Part shown: one piece after another, positions 44,275 to 53,415 of the stretch | Layout of the letters: each line of letters opens with the position of its first letter | How positions within the stretch are numbered: the stretch's first letter is position 1 | DNA from: an uncultured Oscillospiraceae bacterium | GTDB taxonomy: Bacteria; Bacillota; Clostridia; Oscillospirales; Oscillospiraceae | Length of the DNA: 64,000 bases | NCBI GenBank assembly: GCA_944387095.1 | Contig: CALXDP010000007.1 | Span: forward strand, 1-64,000 | Direction of reading: 5' to 3' | Program-made: the position numbers and the translations under genes | Notes under the pieces: generated by a model | Databases searched by the model: none | What the model was told of the DNA's origin: nothing | The model's input: only the letters and a program-made list of their open reading frames with translations

Positions 44275-44595
44275 ATGATTTTTTTCGAGGTTTTGCTATC
44301 CCTGCTGGCGGCCTTTGGCTTGGTGTGCCTGATCTGGCTGGGTCTGGGCTGGCTGTTGCTGCCCCTGCGCTGCCCTGTCCGGGTGATCCTGGAGGCCCGT
44401 GGGAACGGGGAGGGGCTGGAGCAGGGGGTTCGGGCTCTGCTGTGGCTGCGGCGCACGGGGCTGTTGCGGGGGACGGTGGTCATCCGGGACAGCGGCCTGG
44501 ATGACCAGGGGTTGGCCCTGGCCCGGGATCTGAGCCTGCGGGACGGAGTCAGGCTGGTGCAGTGCCCGGCCAGCGGGGGTTTCAGAGGGAAATAG
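44275..44595 (+). CDS. Small membrane-anchored protein of unknown function
   Basis: 106 aa. One N-terminal hydrophobic anchor (FFEVLLSLLAAFGLVCLIWL, about 3-30), then a soluble alpha/beta segment (RVILEARGNGEGLEQGVRAL, GTVVIRDSGLDDQGLALA). The soluble part resembles an incomplete nucleotide-diphosphosugar-like fold, but this is weak. Ribosome binding site GGGAGGTGGGGAAAG. No family assigned. Confidence 0.6.
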   Translation: MIFFEVLLSLLAAFGLVCLIWLGLGWLLLPLRCPVRVILEARGNGEGLEQGVRALLWLRRTGLLRGTVVIRDSGLDDQGLALARDLSLRDGVRLVQCPASGGFRGK

Positions 44596-44653
44596 CGCCG
44601 GAGATTCGGCCATATACTACATCATCATTTACATCAGAAGTGAGGAATGACCC

Positions 44654-46150
44654 ATGGAACTCAAACAGGCTTTGGAGCAGCTGGAGGCACTCCAGAAAAA
44701 GATGTACGCCTATCAGTGCGCCTCCTCGTCCCTGTATCTGGACAGCGTCACCGTGGCCCCCAGGGACACCGCCCAGGGCCGGGGGGTGGCCCTGGGTATT
44801 CTGGCGGGGGAGCGCCACAAGCTGTTCGCCAACCCCCAGGTGGGAGAACTGCTGGATTTCCTGGACGGCCAGCGGGAGGAGCTGACCTTTCTCCAACGCC
44901 GCCAGGTGGAGGAGCTGCGCCGCAGCTGGCGGCAGATGGCCCGCATTCCGGCGGAGGAGTACATGGCCTATGCCCAGCTGACCAACCAGGCCAGCGACGT
45001 ATGGCACAAGGCCAAGCAGACCAATGATTTCGAGCTGTTCCGGCCAGTTCTGGAACAGCTGGTGGTCTTTAGCCGGAAGTTTGCCGGCTATTACGACGAT
45101 ACCAAGGCCCCCTACGATGCCCTGCTCAATGAGTACGAGCGGGGGGTGGACATGGCTTACCTGGACCAGTTCTTTGCCGCCATCCGAGAGAAGCTGGTGC
45201 CGGTGATCCGGGCCATCGGGGAGAAAGCACAGCCCGATGACAGTTTCCTCCACCGGGCGTACCCCGTGGAGGGGCAGCGGAAGTTCTCCGGCTACCTTAT
45301 GGAGGTGCTGGGGCTGGATCGGGCCCACTGCGCCATCGGGGAGACGGAGCACCCCTTCACCCTGAATTTCAACAACAAGGACGTGCGCATTACCACCCGC
45401 TATGACGAGCGTGATGTGGCCAGCTCCATGTACTCCGTCATCCACGAGGGGGGCCACGCCAAGTATGAGCTGGGCATCCGGGACGACGTGCAGTACACCT
45501 GCCTGGCCGGGGGTGTGTCCATGGGTGTCCACGAGAGCCAGTCCCGGTTCTACGAGAACCTCATCGGGCGCTCCCGCCCCTTTATTGAGGCTATCTTCCC
45601 CAGGATGCGGGAGTTCTTTCCGGAGCAGCTGGCCGATGTGACGGCGGAGCGGTTCTACCGGGCGGTGAACAAGGCCCAGCCCTCCCTCATCCGCATTGAG
45701 GCGGACGAGCTGACCTACTGCCTGCATATCATGGTGCGCTATGAGATCGAAAAGCAGCTCATTGGCGGTGCGCTGGAAGTGAAGGACGTGCCGGAGGCCT
45801 GGAACCGGCTATACAAGGAGTACCTGGGGGTAGAGGTGCCCGACGACAGGCGGGGCTGCCTCCAGGACTCCCACTGGTCCGGCGGCTCCTTTGGCTACTT
45901 TCCCTCCTACGCCCTGGGCAGCGCCTACGGCGCCCAGATGCTGAAGAACATGGAGCAAGAGTTCGACGTGTGGGGCCCGGTGTCCCGGGGGGACCTGTCC
46001 CAGGTGTCCGCCTGGCTGGGGGACAAGGTCCACCAGTACGGCGGCCTGCTCACTCCGGCGGAAGTGGTGGAGAACGCCTGCGGGGATTTTGACCCCGGCA
46101 TTTACACAGACTATCTGGTGGACAAGTACAGCTGGCTGTACGGCCTGTAA
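44654..46150 (+). CDS. M32-family (Taq-type) metallocarboxypeptidase
   Basis: 498-aa cytosolic zinc carboxypeptidase removing C-terminal residues from peptides. The zinc motif is HExxH (SVIHEGGHAKYE), with downstream GVHESQSRFYENLIGRS supplying the third ligand, and the family motifs DVRITTRY and RIEADELTY are present. TCAGAAGTGAGGAATGACCC precedes the start. With the M3 peptidase and the peptide importer nearby it supports growth on peptides. Confidence 0.94.
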   Translation: MELKQALEQLEALQKKMYAYQCASSSLYLDSVTVAPRDTAQGRGVALGILAGERHKLFANPQVGELLDFLDGQREELTFLQRRQVEELRRSWRQMARIPAEEYMAYAQLTNQASDVWHKAKQTNDFELFRPVLEQLVVFSRKFAGYYDDTKAPYDALLNEYERGVDMAYLDQFFAAIREKLVPVIRAIGEKAQPDDSFLHRAYPVEGQRKFSGYLMEVLGLDRAHCAIGETEHPFTLNFNNKDVRITTRYDERDVASSMYSVIHEGGHAKYELGIRDDVQYTCLAGGVSMGVHESQSRFYENLIGRSRPFIEAIFPRMREFFPEQLADVTAERFYRAVNKAQPSLIRIEADELTYCLHIMVRYEIEKQLIGGALEVKDVPEAWNRLYKEYLGVEVPDDRRGCLQDSHWSGGSFGYFPSYALGSAYGAQMLKNMEQEFDVWGPVSRGDLSQVSAWLGDKVHQYGGLLTPAEVVENACGDFDPGIYTDYLVDKYSWLYGL

Positions 46151-46181
46151 GCGGCCGGGCCGGAGACAAGGGGGAAAACCT

Positions 46182-46955
46182 GTGAGGATCGCGCTGGTGA
46201 CGGGGGCCTCCAGCGGCCTGGGCCGGGAGTTTGTCCGGCAGCTGGACCGGGAGAGCGGGCTGAAACTGGACGAGCTGTGGGTGATTGCCCGGCGGGAGAA
46301 CCGCCTGGCGGAGCTGGGGGAGCGCTGCGCCCACCGGGTGCGGTCCCTGCCCATGGATCTGACCCGGCGGGAGAGCGTGGAGGCGCTGAAGGCCCTGCTG
46401 GAGCGGGAGAAGCCGGACATCGCCGTGCTGGTGTGCGCCGCGGGGCTGGGGCGGATCGGGCGGACTTGGGAGATCTCAGACCGGGACAACGATGCCATGA
46501 TCGACCTGAACTGCAGGGCGGCGGTAGACGTCACCTGCGCCTGTCTGCCCTACCTCCGCCGGGGCAGCCGGGTGCTGGAGCTGTGCTCCACCGCCGGCTT
46601 CCAGCCCATGCCGGAGCTCAACGTGTACGCGGCCACCAAGGCGTTCCTGCAAAGCTTTACCAAGACCCTGCACTACGAGCTACGGGGCCGGGGGATCCAC
46701 GTCACCGCGGTGTGCCCCTACTGGGTGAAGGACACGGAGTTCATTCCCAGGGCCAAGGAGCATGAGCCGGGGGGATTCCGTCACTTTCCCCTGGCTTCCC
46801 GGGCAGAGAACGTGGTGCGCCGGGCCCTGCGGGACAGCAGGCTGAACCTGTGGGTGTCCACCCCCGGGCCGGTGTGCACGGTCCACCGGCTGGCCGCCAA
46901 ATTTATCCCCCACGTGGTGATGGTCCCTCTGATGGACCTATTGCGCCGGCTGTGA
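46182..46955 (+). CDS. Short-chain dehydrogenase/reductase
   Basis: 257 aa. Rossmann motif TGASSGLG near the N-terminus, an NAG-like CAAGLG, and the catalytic YxxxK (VYAATKAFL) with a preceding Ser (ELCSTAG). GTG 46182 is chosen: AAGGGGGAAAACCT lies directly upstream and it gives the usual RIALVTGASSG start. A C-terminal amphipathic extension (AAKFIPHVVMVPLMDLLRRL) suggests membrane association as in DltE/YqjQ-type SDRs. Substrate unknown. Confidence 0.87.
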   Translation: MRIALVTGASSGLGREFVRQLDRESGLKLDELWVIARRENRLAELGERCAHRVRSLPMDLTRRESVEALKALLEREKPDIAVLVCAAGLGRIGRTWEISDRDNDAMIDLNCRAAVDVTCACLPYLRRGSRVLELCSTAGFQPMPELNVYAATKAFLQSFTKTLHYELRGRGIHVTAVCPYWVKDTEFIPRAKEHEPGGFRHFPLASRAENVVRRALRDSRLNLWVSTPGPVCTVHRLAAKFIPHVVMVPLMDLLRRL

Positions 46956-46983
46956 GCGCCGGAATGAATGGAGGCAACTGTGT

Positions 46984-47532
46984 ATGAAAGAGGCGTTGGA
47001 ACAGCTTACGGCCCAGGCCCGGCAGGTCACGGCGGAGCTGCTGGAGGTGGCCCAGCTCCGCCCGGGAGATATCTTTGTGGTGGGCTGCTCGTCCTCGGAG
47101 ATCATCGGTGGGCAGATTGGCCGCGCCTCCAGCCTGGAGGCGGCCCAGGCGGTATTTGCCGGCATCTACCCGGTGCTGCGAGACCGGGAGATCTGGCTGG
47201 CCGCTCAATGCTGCGAGCACCTGAACCGGGCCCTTGTCATTGAGGAGGCCTGCGCCCGGCAGTATGGCTGTGACCCGGTGTGCGTGGTGCCCCAGCCCAA
47301 GGCCGGCGGCTCGTTTGCCACCACGGCCTGGAGAAATTTTGCCTCTCCCGTGGCGGTGGAGCACATCCGGGCCCACGCCGGACTGGACATCGGCGGCACC
47401 CTCATCGGGATGCATCTGCGGGACGTGGCGGTACCGGTGCGGCTGAGTTTGGACCGCATCGGACAGGCCGGCCTGCTGTGCGCCCGAACCCGGCCCAAGC
47501 TCATCGGAGGCAGCCGGGCGGTGTACGGATGA
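46984..47532 (+). CDS. UPF0340/TIGR01440 family protein (YwlG-like)
   Basis: 182 aa of the conserved YwlG family: VVGCSSSEIIGGQIGR, AAQCCEHLNRALVIE, VVPQPKAGGSFATTAW and GIGGTLIGMHL-type motif (DIGGTLIGMHLRDVAVPVR). The function is not established. GGAGGCAACTGTGT precedes the start. The terminator at 47553-47581 ends the unit. Confidence 0.92.
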   Translation: MKEALEQLTAQARQVTAELLEVAQLRPGDIFVVGCSSSEIIGGQIGRASSLEAAQAVFAGIYPVLRDREIWLAAQCCEHLNRALVIEEACARQYGCDPVCVVPQPKAGGSFATTAWRNFASPVAVEHIRAHAGLDIGGTLIGMHLRDVAVPVRLSLDRIGQAGLLCARTRPKLIGGSRAVYG

Positions 47533-47552
47533 AGCGTCCGGGTTCTGTGGAA

Positions 47553-47581
47553 AGCCCCGCGCCCGCATGGGACGCGGGGCT
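47553..47581 (+). terminator. Terminator after the YwlG-like gene
   Basis: AGCCCCGCG (47553-47561) pairs with CGCGGGGCT (47573-47581), followed by TTTGC. Confidence 0.7.
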
Positions 47582-47626
47582 TTGCAAGTTTCGGCGGCTG
47601 CCGCTGCAAAGGATAAAATTTTCACC

Positions 47627-47655
47627 TTGCCCAATGGGGCAGTTTGTATTATAAT
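47627..47655 (+). promoter_or_regulatory. Promoter of the M3 peptidase gene
   Basis: TTGCCC (47627-47632), 17 bp, TATAAT (47650-47655), 38 bp before the start codon. Confidence 0.75.
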
Positions 47656-47693
47656 AACTTATACTTCTTTCAAAACGGCGGGAGGCAGCAGTG

Positions 47694-49397
47694 ATGAAAT
47701 TCCACGAAATGCCCTATGAGCGCCCTGACCTGGAGACGGTCAAGGCTGCCTTGTCGGATTATATCGAAAAATTGCGGAATGCCGCCAGCTACCAGCAGGC
47801 CAAGGCAGTCTTTCTGGAGCTTGAAAAGTACAATGAACATGTGGGCACTATGGGGACTCTGGCCCACATCCGCCACTCCATTGACACCCGGGACGAATTC
47901 TACGACGGGGAGGAGAAGTTCTGGAACTCCGCCGGGCCGGAGCTCCAGGAGTATGGCCAGGCCTGGACCCAGGCGATGCTGAACTCTCCCTTCCGCAAGG
48001 ACTTTGAGGCGGAGTACGGCGAGCTGATGTTCGTCAACGCGGAGATCGAGCTGAAGACCTTCTCCCCGGAGATTATTCCCCAGCTTCAGCAGGAGAACGA
48101 GTTGACCCAGGAGTATGAAAAGCTGCTGGCCTCTGCCCAGATCCCCTTTGAGGGCGGGGTGTATACCCTATCCCAGCTTACCCCTTTCAAAAACGACCCG
48201 GACGACGCCCGCCGCCTGGCTGCCTGGAAGGCGGAGGGCCGGTGGTACAAGGACAACCAGGAGAAGCTGGACGCCATCTACGATCAGCTGGTCCACCTGC
48301 GGGACGAGATGGGCCGCAAGCTGGGCTATGAGGGGTATACCACCCTGGGCTATTACCGCATGGGCCGCAACTGCTACACCAAGCAGGATGTGGAGAAGTT
48401 CCGCGCCGCGGTGGTAAAATACCTGGTGCCCGTGGCCGACAAGGTCTACCGCAAGCAGGCCCAGCGCCTGGGTAAGGACTATCCCATGAGCTTTGCCGAC
48501 AACGCCCTGGAGTTCCGATCCGGCAACCCCAAGCCCGTGGGTACCCCGGAGGACATCCTGTCCCAGGGGAAAAAGTTCTACGACGAGCTCTCCCCCGAGA
48601 CCAGCGTGTTCTTCCGCACCATGCTGGACAATGAGCTGCTGGACGTGCTGTCCACCGAGGGCAAGCAGTCCGGTGGCTATTGCACCGGCATCCGGGAGTA
48701 CAAGGTCCCCTTTATTTTCGCCAACTTCAACGGCACCCAAGGGGACGTGGAGGTGGTCACCCATGAGGCGGGCCACGCCTTCGCCTATTGGACCAACCGG
48801 GACCGGGTGCCGGGAGAGTACACCTGGCCCTCCATGGAGGCCTGCGAGGTCCACTCCATGTCCATGGAGTTCTTTGCCGAGCCCTGGGCGGATGGCTTCT
48901 TCGGCCCGGACGCCCGCAAGTTCCTGTACAGCCACCTGGCCGGCGCGCTGACCTTCATCCCCTACGGTACTATGGTGGACCACTTCCAGCACGAGGTGTA
49001 CGCCAACCCGGACATGACCCCTGCCCAGCGCCACGCCATGTGGAAAGAGCTGCTGGGAGTGTATATGCCCTGGATGCGCCTGGACGGGGACATCCCCTTC
49101 TACAGCGAAGGGGAGGGCTGGCAGCGCCAGCACCACATTTACTCCAGCCCCTTCTACTATATCGACTACTGTCTGGCCCAGACCGTGTCCCTCCAGTTCT
49201 GGGCCCTGATCCAGAAGGACCGGAAGGACGCCTGGGACCACTACATGGCCTACACCCGCCAGGGAGGGAGCCGCACCTTTACCGAGCTTCTGCGGAACGC
49301 CGGGCTGGAATCTCCCTTTGATGAGAGCTGCCTGCGGGGGGTGTGCCAGGCGGCCAGCGCCTGGCTGGACGGTTTCGATTTGACGGGTATCACTTAA
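47694..49397 (+). CDS. M3-family oligoendopeptidase (PepF-like)
   Basis: 567-aa cytosolic zinc oligopeptidase. The zinc motif is VVTHEAGHAFAYW (HExxH), with the downstream Glu in MEACEVHSMSMEFF. The length and the C-terminal motif HHIYSSPFYYIDYCLAQTV match clostridial M3 oligoendopeptidase F proteins. ATG 47694 is preferred over GTG 47691 because GGGAGG is then eight bases away. It lies directly upstream of the peptide importer locus. Confidence 0.93.
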   Translation: MKFHEMPYERPDLETVKAALSDYIEKLRNAASYQQAKAVFLELEKYNEHVGTMGTLAHIRHSIDTRDEFYDGEEKFWNSAGPELQEYGQAWTQAMLNSPFRKDFEAEYGELMFVNAEIELKTFSPEIIPQLQQENELTQEYEKLLASAQIPFEGGVYTLSQLTPFKNDPDDARRLAAWKAEGRWYKDNQEKLDAIYDQLVHLRDEMGRKLGYEGYTTLGYYRMGRNCYTKQDVEKFRAAVVKYLVPVADKVYRKQAQRLGKDYPMSFADNALEFRSGNPKPVGTPEDILSQGKKFYDELSPETSVFFRTMLDNELLDVLSTEGKQSGGYCTGIREYKVPFIFANFNGTQGDVEVVTHEAGHAFAYWTNRDRVPGEYTWPSMEACEVHSMSMEFFAEPWADGFFGPDARKFLYSHLAGALTFIPYGTMVDHFQHEVYANPDMTPAQRHAMWKELLGVYMPWMRLDGDIPFYSEGEGWQRQHHIYSSPFYYIDYCLAQTVSLQFWALIQKDRKDAWDHYMAYTRQGGSRTFTELLRNAGLESPFDESCLRGVCQAASAWLDGFDLTGIT

Positions 49398-49567
49398 GCG
49401 GGGCTTGGCGGGACCCGCCCGGGCACAGGGCGCCGCCCTGATTAGACGGCGGAAGCGGGAAATCCTGACAAAATATTGTGCACTTCCTACAAAAACGGGT
49501 GTTTTCCGGCGGGGGAATTTCTAAGCCGGCCGGGCGGGTTTGTGTAGGTTTTCAGGGAGATCTGTGC
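49398..49567. other. Intergenic region upstream of the importer promoter
   Basis: 170 bases with small palindromes (GGCGGGACCCGCC, about 49408-49420; CAGGGCGCCGCCCTG, about 49426-49440) that may end the M3 peptidase transcript. No gene seen. Confidence 0.45.
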
Positions 49568-49794
49568 TATAATAAAATGCGTAAAATTCCAAGGTGGAAA
49601 TTGCAAGTTTCAACCTCAAATCCTGCAAGATGATGCAGTTTCCGCTGGATTAACCCCGGAAGACAGCGGGGAAATTGCAAAAAGGGCCGCCCCTTTTTGC
49701 AGCCCGCCCCCGTGGCCGGGCTTGCTTTTGTGAACAGAGGATAAAATCCTTGTTCAGTTATAGATCCCTAAACTTATTTTTAGGAGGAAAGAAC
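49568..49794 (+). promoter_or_regulatory. Long structured leader of the peptide importer operon
   Basis: A -10 TATAAT (49568-49573) is followed by about 215 nt of leader. Three hairpins compete: CTGCA/TGCAG (49623-49638); GCAGTTTCCGCTG (49635-49647) with CAGCGGGGAAATTGC (49664-49678); and GCAAAAAGGG/CCCTTTTTGC (49677-49700), which looks like an attenuator. A further AGCCCG/CGGGCT stem with TGCTTTT follows (49701-49727). Shared bases mean that neighbouring stems exclude each other. GGAAATTGCA occurs twice (about 49605 and 49670). No T-box sequence or known riboswitch motif is recognised. Confidence 0.5.
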
Positions 49795-52305
49795 ATGAAA
49801 AAGCTTGTGGCTTTGCTGCTGGCTCTGGTCATGTGCGTCGGTCTGCTGGCCGGCTGTACCAACACTGGAACCGACAGCAGCGAAAACCCCAGCTCCGGGA
49901 CCACCGGCGAAGGTGTCAGCTACACCTATCGGGACTATTCCGAAGCTTTGGGCACCAACTGGAGCTCCCACACCTGGGAGACCAACGCAGACAGCAGCAT
50001 CATGGGTTACATCACCACCCAGATGGTCACCATGATGCCTCTGGACACCGAGAATGGCGTATACCAGTGGGTGTATGAGATGGCCACCTCCGTCACCGAC
50101 GTGACCGCTGACCATCAGGATGACCTGACCAAGTACAGCGTCACCCTTCCCGCAGGCACTGCCGCTGAGGATGTGACCGAGGGCTACGTGTACGAGGTCA
50201 CCCTGAACGAAGAGGCCGCCTGGCAGGATGGCACCCCCATCAACGCCGACACCTACATCTACTCCATGCAGCAGCTGCTCAACCCGGACATGAAGAACTA
50301 CCGGGCTAACCTGGTGTACAGCGGGGAGGGCGCCCTGGCCGGAGCCAACGCCTACTATAACTCCGGCAGCCCCATTTACAATCCTCTGGTTCCCGCCTAT
50401 GGCGAGGGAGAGACTCCCGATTACTCCTATGATCTGGAGCAGGGGATTGCCGACGGGCAGGTTTATATCAACGTCACTGCGACCAATATGACCCTGTACA
50501 ACGACAGCCTGAGCAACCTGAACTCCATGGTTGGCGCTGGCCTTGACGATCAGATTAGTGCCCTGGCTGAGGCCGCCGACGCCTACGGCTACACCCTGGT
50601 GACCGCCGAGAACCGTGAGACCGTGGAGACCGTGGTCAACACCATCCTGTCCGCTGGATTTGGGATCACCGATCCCACTGAGCAGGCCAACTACCTGAAG
50701 GAGGCCCTGTTCTACAACGATGGCTCCATGTCTGAAGTTCTGAACTATGACGATACCGTGGGCCTGTACAAGGTGGACGATTACACCCTGCGCTACGTCA
50801 CCCAGGCCTACATTGACCTGAACAACTTCATGACCTTCCTGGGCGACGGCTACCTGGTCTACGAGGAGACGTATGAGGCCGGCAAGGATACCTCCGGCAC
50901 CCTGGTGACCACCGACTACGGCACCAGCGTGGATACCACCATGTCCTTTGGCCCCTATATTCTGGAGTCCTATCAGGCCGACCGCCAGATGGTCTTTACC
51001 CGCAACGAGAACTGGTACGGTTGGGAGGATGAGCGCAACGAAGATGGCAACCTGGTATCCTACACCCCCTATGAGGTGGACGGCGAAAACGTAGAGCGCT
51101 GGCAGGCCACCAGCATTGTGGTCGACGTCATGGACGATAACACCGCCATGCAGGCCTTCCTCAGCGGCGATCTGAGCTCTTGGCGCCCCACTGCCGAGGA
51201 GCTGCCCAACTACACAACCTCCACCCAGCTGTTCCAGCAGCAGGAGAGCTATACCATGTCCTTCTTCTTCAACACTGATGTGGCGGCCCTGCAGACCATG
51301 GACGTGTCCGGTGGCAACACCAACAGCGTGGTGCTGTCCAACGAGAACTTCCGCCGTGCCATGAGTCTGGCCATCAACCGGGATGAGTATGTCACCGCTA
51401 CGCCTGGCTATGTGGCGGCTTACTCTCTGATGAACGACATGTACTACTATGACCCCTACAACGACCCCACCTCCAATTACCGTCATTCTGATGCCGCCAT
51501 GCAGGCCATCTGCAATCTGTACGGCGTGGAGTACGGCGAAGGCACTCCCTACGCCACCCTGGAGGACGCCTATAACTCCATCAACGGCTACAACCTTACC
51601 GAGGCCCAGGCCCTGATGGCCCAGGCCTGTGATGAGCTGGTGGAGGCCGGGCTGTACACCGAGGGCGAGGACATCTACATCCGTGTCGCCTGGGCGGCTG
51701 GCTCTCTTGCCGATCCGGACAACAACCAGGTGGCCCTGCTCAACGAGATGCTCAACGCCGCTTTGGAGGGCTCCGGCTTTGGCTCCCTCACTCTGGAGGC
51801 CGTGGGCAACCTGGAGAACCGCTATGCGGACGTACCCGCCGGCACTTATGCCATCGGCTACGGCGCCTGGGGCGGTGCTTACTTCTATCCCTTCCGCAAC
51901 ATGCAGGTCTACTGCGACCCCGACCAGTACGCGGTCAACGAGTTGGGCTGCTGGGATCCCACCACAGAGACCCTGACCCTCACCGTGGACGGCGAGGAGT
52001 ACACCATGACCTGGCAGGATTGGTCTAACTCCATGATCGGCGCCGGTCAGTTTGCCACCGCCTCCAACGAGACCAAGCTGCAGATCACCGCTCTGCTGGA
52101 GGAGGAGTATCTGAACAAGTTCTACCGCATCCCCCTGTGCGGCACCACTATTTGTGAGATGCTGTCCTACCAGGTGCGGTACATCACCGAGAACTACAAC
52201 GTCATGTACGGCTTCGGCGGTCTTGAGCTGATGAATTTCCTGTACAGCGACGCTGAGTGGGAAGCTGAAGTATCTGCGCAGGGTGGCAACCTGAGCTACG
52301 AGTAA
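49795..52305 (+). CDS. Oligopeptide ABC transporter substrate-binding lipoprotein, enlarged
   Basis: 836 aa. Lipoprotein signal (KKLVALLLALVMCVGLLAGC, Cys 20), a short Ser/Thr linker, then a family 5 (DppA/OppA) solute-binding fold: the typical phrases VYEVTLNEEAAWQDGTPINADTY, GPYILESYQADRQMVF and ENFRRAMSLAINRDEYV are spread along it. Family members are usually about 500-600 aa; here extra segments of roughly 250 aa are spread through the central part. Ribosome binding site AGGAGGAAAGAAC. First gene of the operon; a hairpin (52342-52374) follows it. Confidence 0.9.
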   Translation: MKKLVALLLALVMCVGLLAGCTNTGTDSSENPSSGTTGEGVSYTYRDYSEALGTNWSSHTWETNADSSIMGYITTQMVTMMPLDTENGVYQWVYEMATSVTDVTADHQDDLTKYSVTLPAGTAAEDVTEGYVYEVTLNEEAAWQDGTPINADTYIYSMQQLLNPDMKNYRANLVYSGEGALAGANAYYNSGSPIYNPLVPAYGEGETPDYSYDLEQGIADGQVYINVTATNMTLYNDSLSNLNSMVGAGLDDQISALAEAADAYGYTLVTAENRETVETVVNTILSAGFGITDPTEQANYLKEALFYNDGSMSEVLNYDDTVGLYKVDDYTLRYVTQAYIDLNNFMTFLGDGYLVYEETYEAGKDTSGTLVTTDYGTSVDTTMSFGPYILESYQADRQMVFTRNENWYGWEDERNEDGNLVSYTPYEVDGENVERWQATSIVVDVMDDNTAMQAFLSGDLSSWRPTAEELPNYTTSTQLFQQQESYTMSFFFNTDVAALQTMDVSGGNTNSVVLSNENFRRAMSLAINRDEYVTATPGYVAAYSLMNDMYYYDPYNDPTSNYRHSDAAMQAICNLYGVEYGEGTPYATLEDAYNSINGYNLTEAQALMAQACDELVEAGLYTEGEDIYIRVAWAAGSLADPDNNQVALLNEMLNAALEGSGFGSLTLEAVGNLENRYADVPAGTYAIGYGAWGGAYFYPFRNMQVYCDPDQYAVNELGCWDPTTETLTLTVDGEEYTMTWQDWSNSMIGAGQFATASNETKLQITALLEEEYLNKFYRIPLCGTTICEMLSYQVRYITENYNVMYGFGGLELMNFLYSDAEWEAEVSAQGGNLSYE

Positions 52306-52341
52306 GAAAGAAATATCGCAGAGCCGAACCAAATCAGTCTA

Positions 52342-52374
52342 CCGGGCAGGGGAGGGGCTCCCTCCTCTGCCCGG
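52342..52374 (+). other. Intra-operon hairpin after the binding-protein gene
   Basis: CCGGGCAG-GGGAGG pairs with CCTCCTCTGCCCGG around a short loop (52342-52374), with only a weak TTTT 10 bases later. Such a stem behind a binding-protein gene usually stabilises the upstream message or partly terminates, giving more binding protein than permease. Confidence 0.6.
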
Positions 52375-52452
52375 CGCGGCTTTTCCCCCGGCGGGTCTTG
52401 ATCACATTCGGCTCCAATGAGAATTTGCGGAGGCCGAAAAGGAGACGAGTCT

Positions 52453-53415
52453 ATGGCCAAATATGTGCTGAAACGGATCTTGCTGATGATCCTCACCTTC
52501 TTCGTCATCGTGACGATATGCTTCATGCTCATCCGGCTGCTGCCCCGGGAGCTGCCCATGGAGGAAAATCTCCGGGAAGTGATGTTGGCCCGGTTTGAGG
52601 CGCTGGGTTATAACGAACCGCTACTGGTGCAGTTCGGCATCTATCTGAAAAATATCTTTACCAACTGGGACTTTGGCACCTCTTGGTATGTGCAGTTCCG
52701 GGCGGACGCCTGGGACGTGCTTATGGACCGTCTGTGGCCTACCGTGCTAGTCAACTTCTACTCCTTCCTAGTGTCGGTCCCTCTGGGGCTGGCCCTGGGG
52801 ATCTATGCCGCAGTTCGCAAGAACAAGTGGCAGGACCATCTCATCAGCACTCTGGTGATGGTATTCGTTTCCGTGCCGTCCTATGTATATGGATTTCTGG
52901 TGCAGTATTTTCTGTACTTCAAGGCGGGCCTGTTCCCGCTGACGGTGTCCTCCCTGGCGGACGCCGGAGGGTCCTGGTTTACCTGGACCATGTTTTATAG
53001 TATGATTCCCCCCATCATTGCGCTCTCCTTCGGGCAGATTGCCGGCCTGTGCCGGTTCACTCGGGCGGAGCTGACAGAGACTTTGACTTCCGACTATATG
53101 CTGCTGGCGCGTACCAAGGGCCTGACCAGGAGCCAGGCAACCACTCGCCACGCGCTGAAAAACGCCATGGTGCCCATCCTACCCATGATCATTTCCACTT
53201 TCATTTCGATCCTGGCGGGCTCTATGGTCATTGAACAAATTTTCGCAATTCCCGGTGTCGGACAGCTCTACATCCGGTCCATTAATCTGTTGGACTATGA
53301 TGTGTTCATGATGGACACGGTGTTCTACGTGTTCGTGGGCCTGCTGGCCGGCATCGTTGTGGATATCAGCTACGGATTCATTGATCCGCGTATCAGAATG
53401 GGGAAGAAGAAATGA
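52453..53415 (+). CDS. Oligopeptide ABC transporter permease (OppB/DppB-type)
   Basis: 320-aa inner-membrane permease of normal length with six hydrophobic segments. The EAA loop is present (LARTKGLTRSQATTRHALKNAMVPI). The start at 52453 is chosen for AGGAGACGAG upstream. Overlaps the second permease by four bases (ATGA). Confidence 0.93.
   Translation: MAKYVLKRILLMILTFFVIVTICFMLIRLLPRELPMEENLREVMLARFEALGYNEPLLVQFGIYLKNIFTNWDFGTSWYVQFRADAWDVLMDRLWPTVLVNFYSFLVSVPLGLALGIYAAVRKNKWQDHLISTLVMVFVSVPSYVYGFLVQYFLYFKAGLFPLTVSSLADAGGSWFTWTMFYSMIPPIIALSFGQIAGLCRFTRAELTETLTSDYMLLARTKGLTRSQATTRHALKNAMVPILPMIISTFISILAGSMVIEQIFAIPGVGQLYIRSINLLDYDVFMMDTVFYVFVGLLAGIVVDISYGFIDPRIRMGKKK

Noticed and set aside
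49580-49790. T-box riboswitch upstream of the peptide importer
   Set aside because: The AGGGTGG-type T-box sequence and stem I features are absent.
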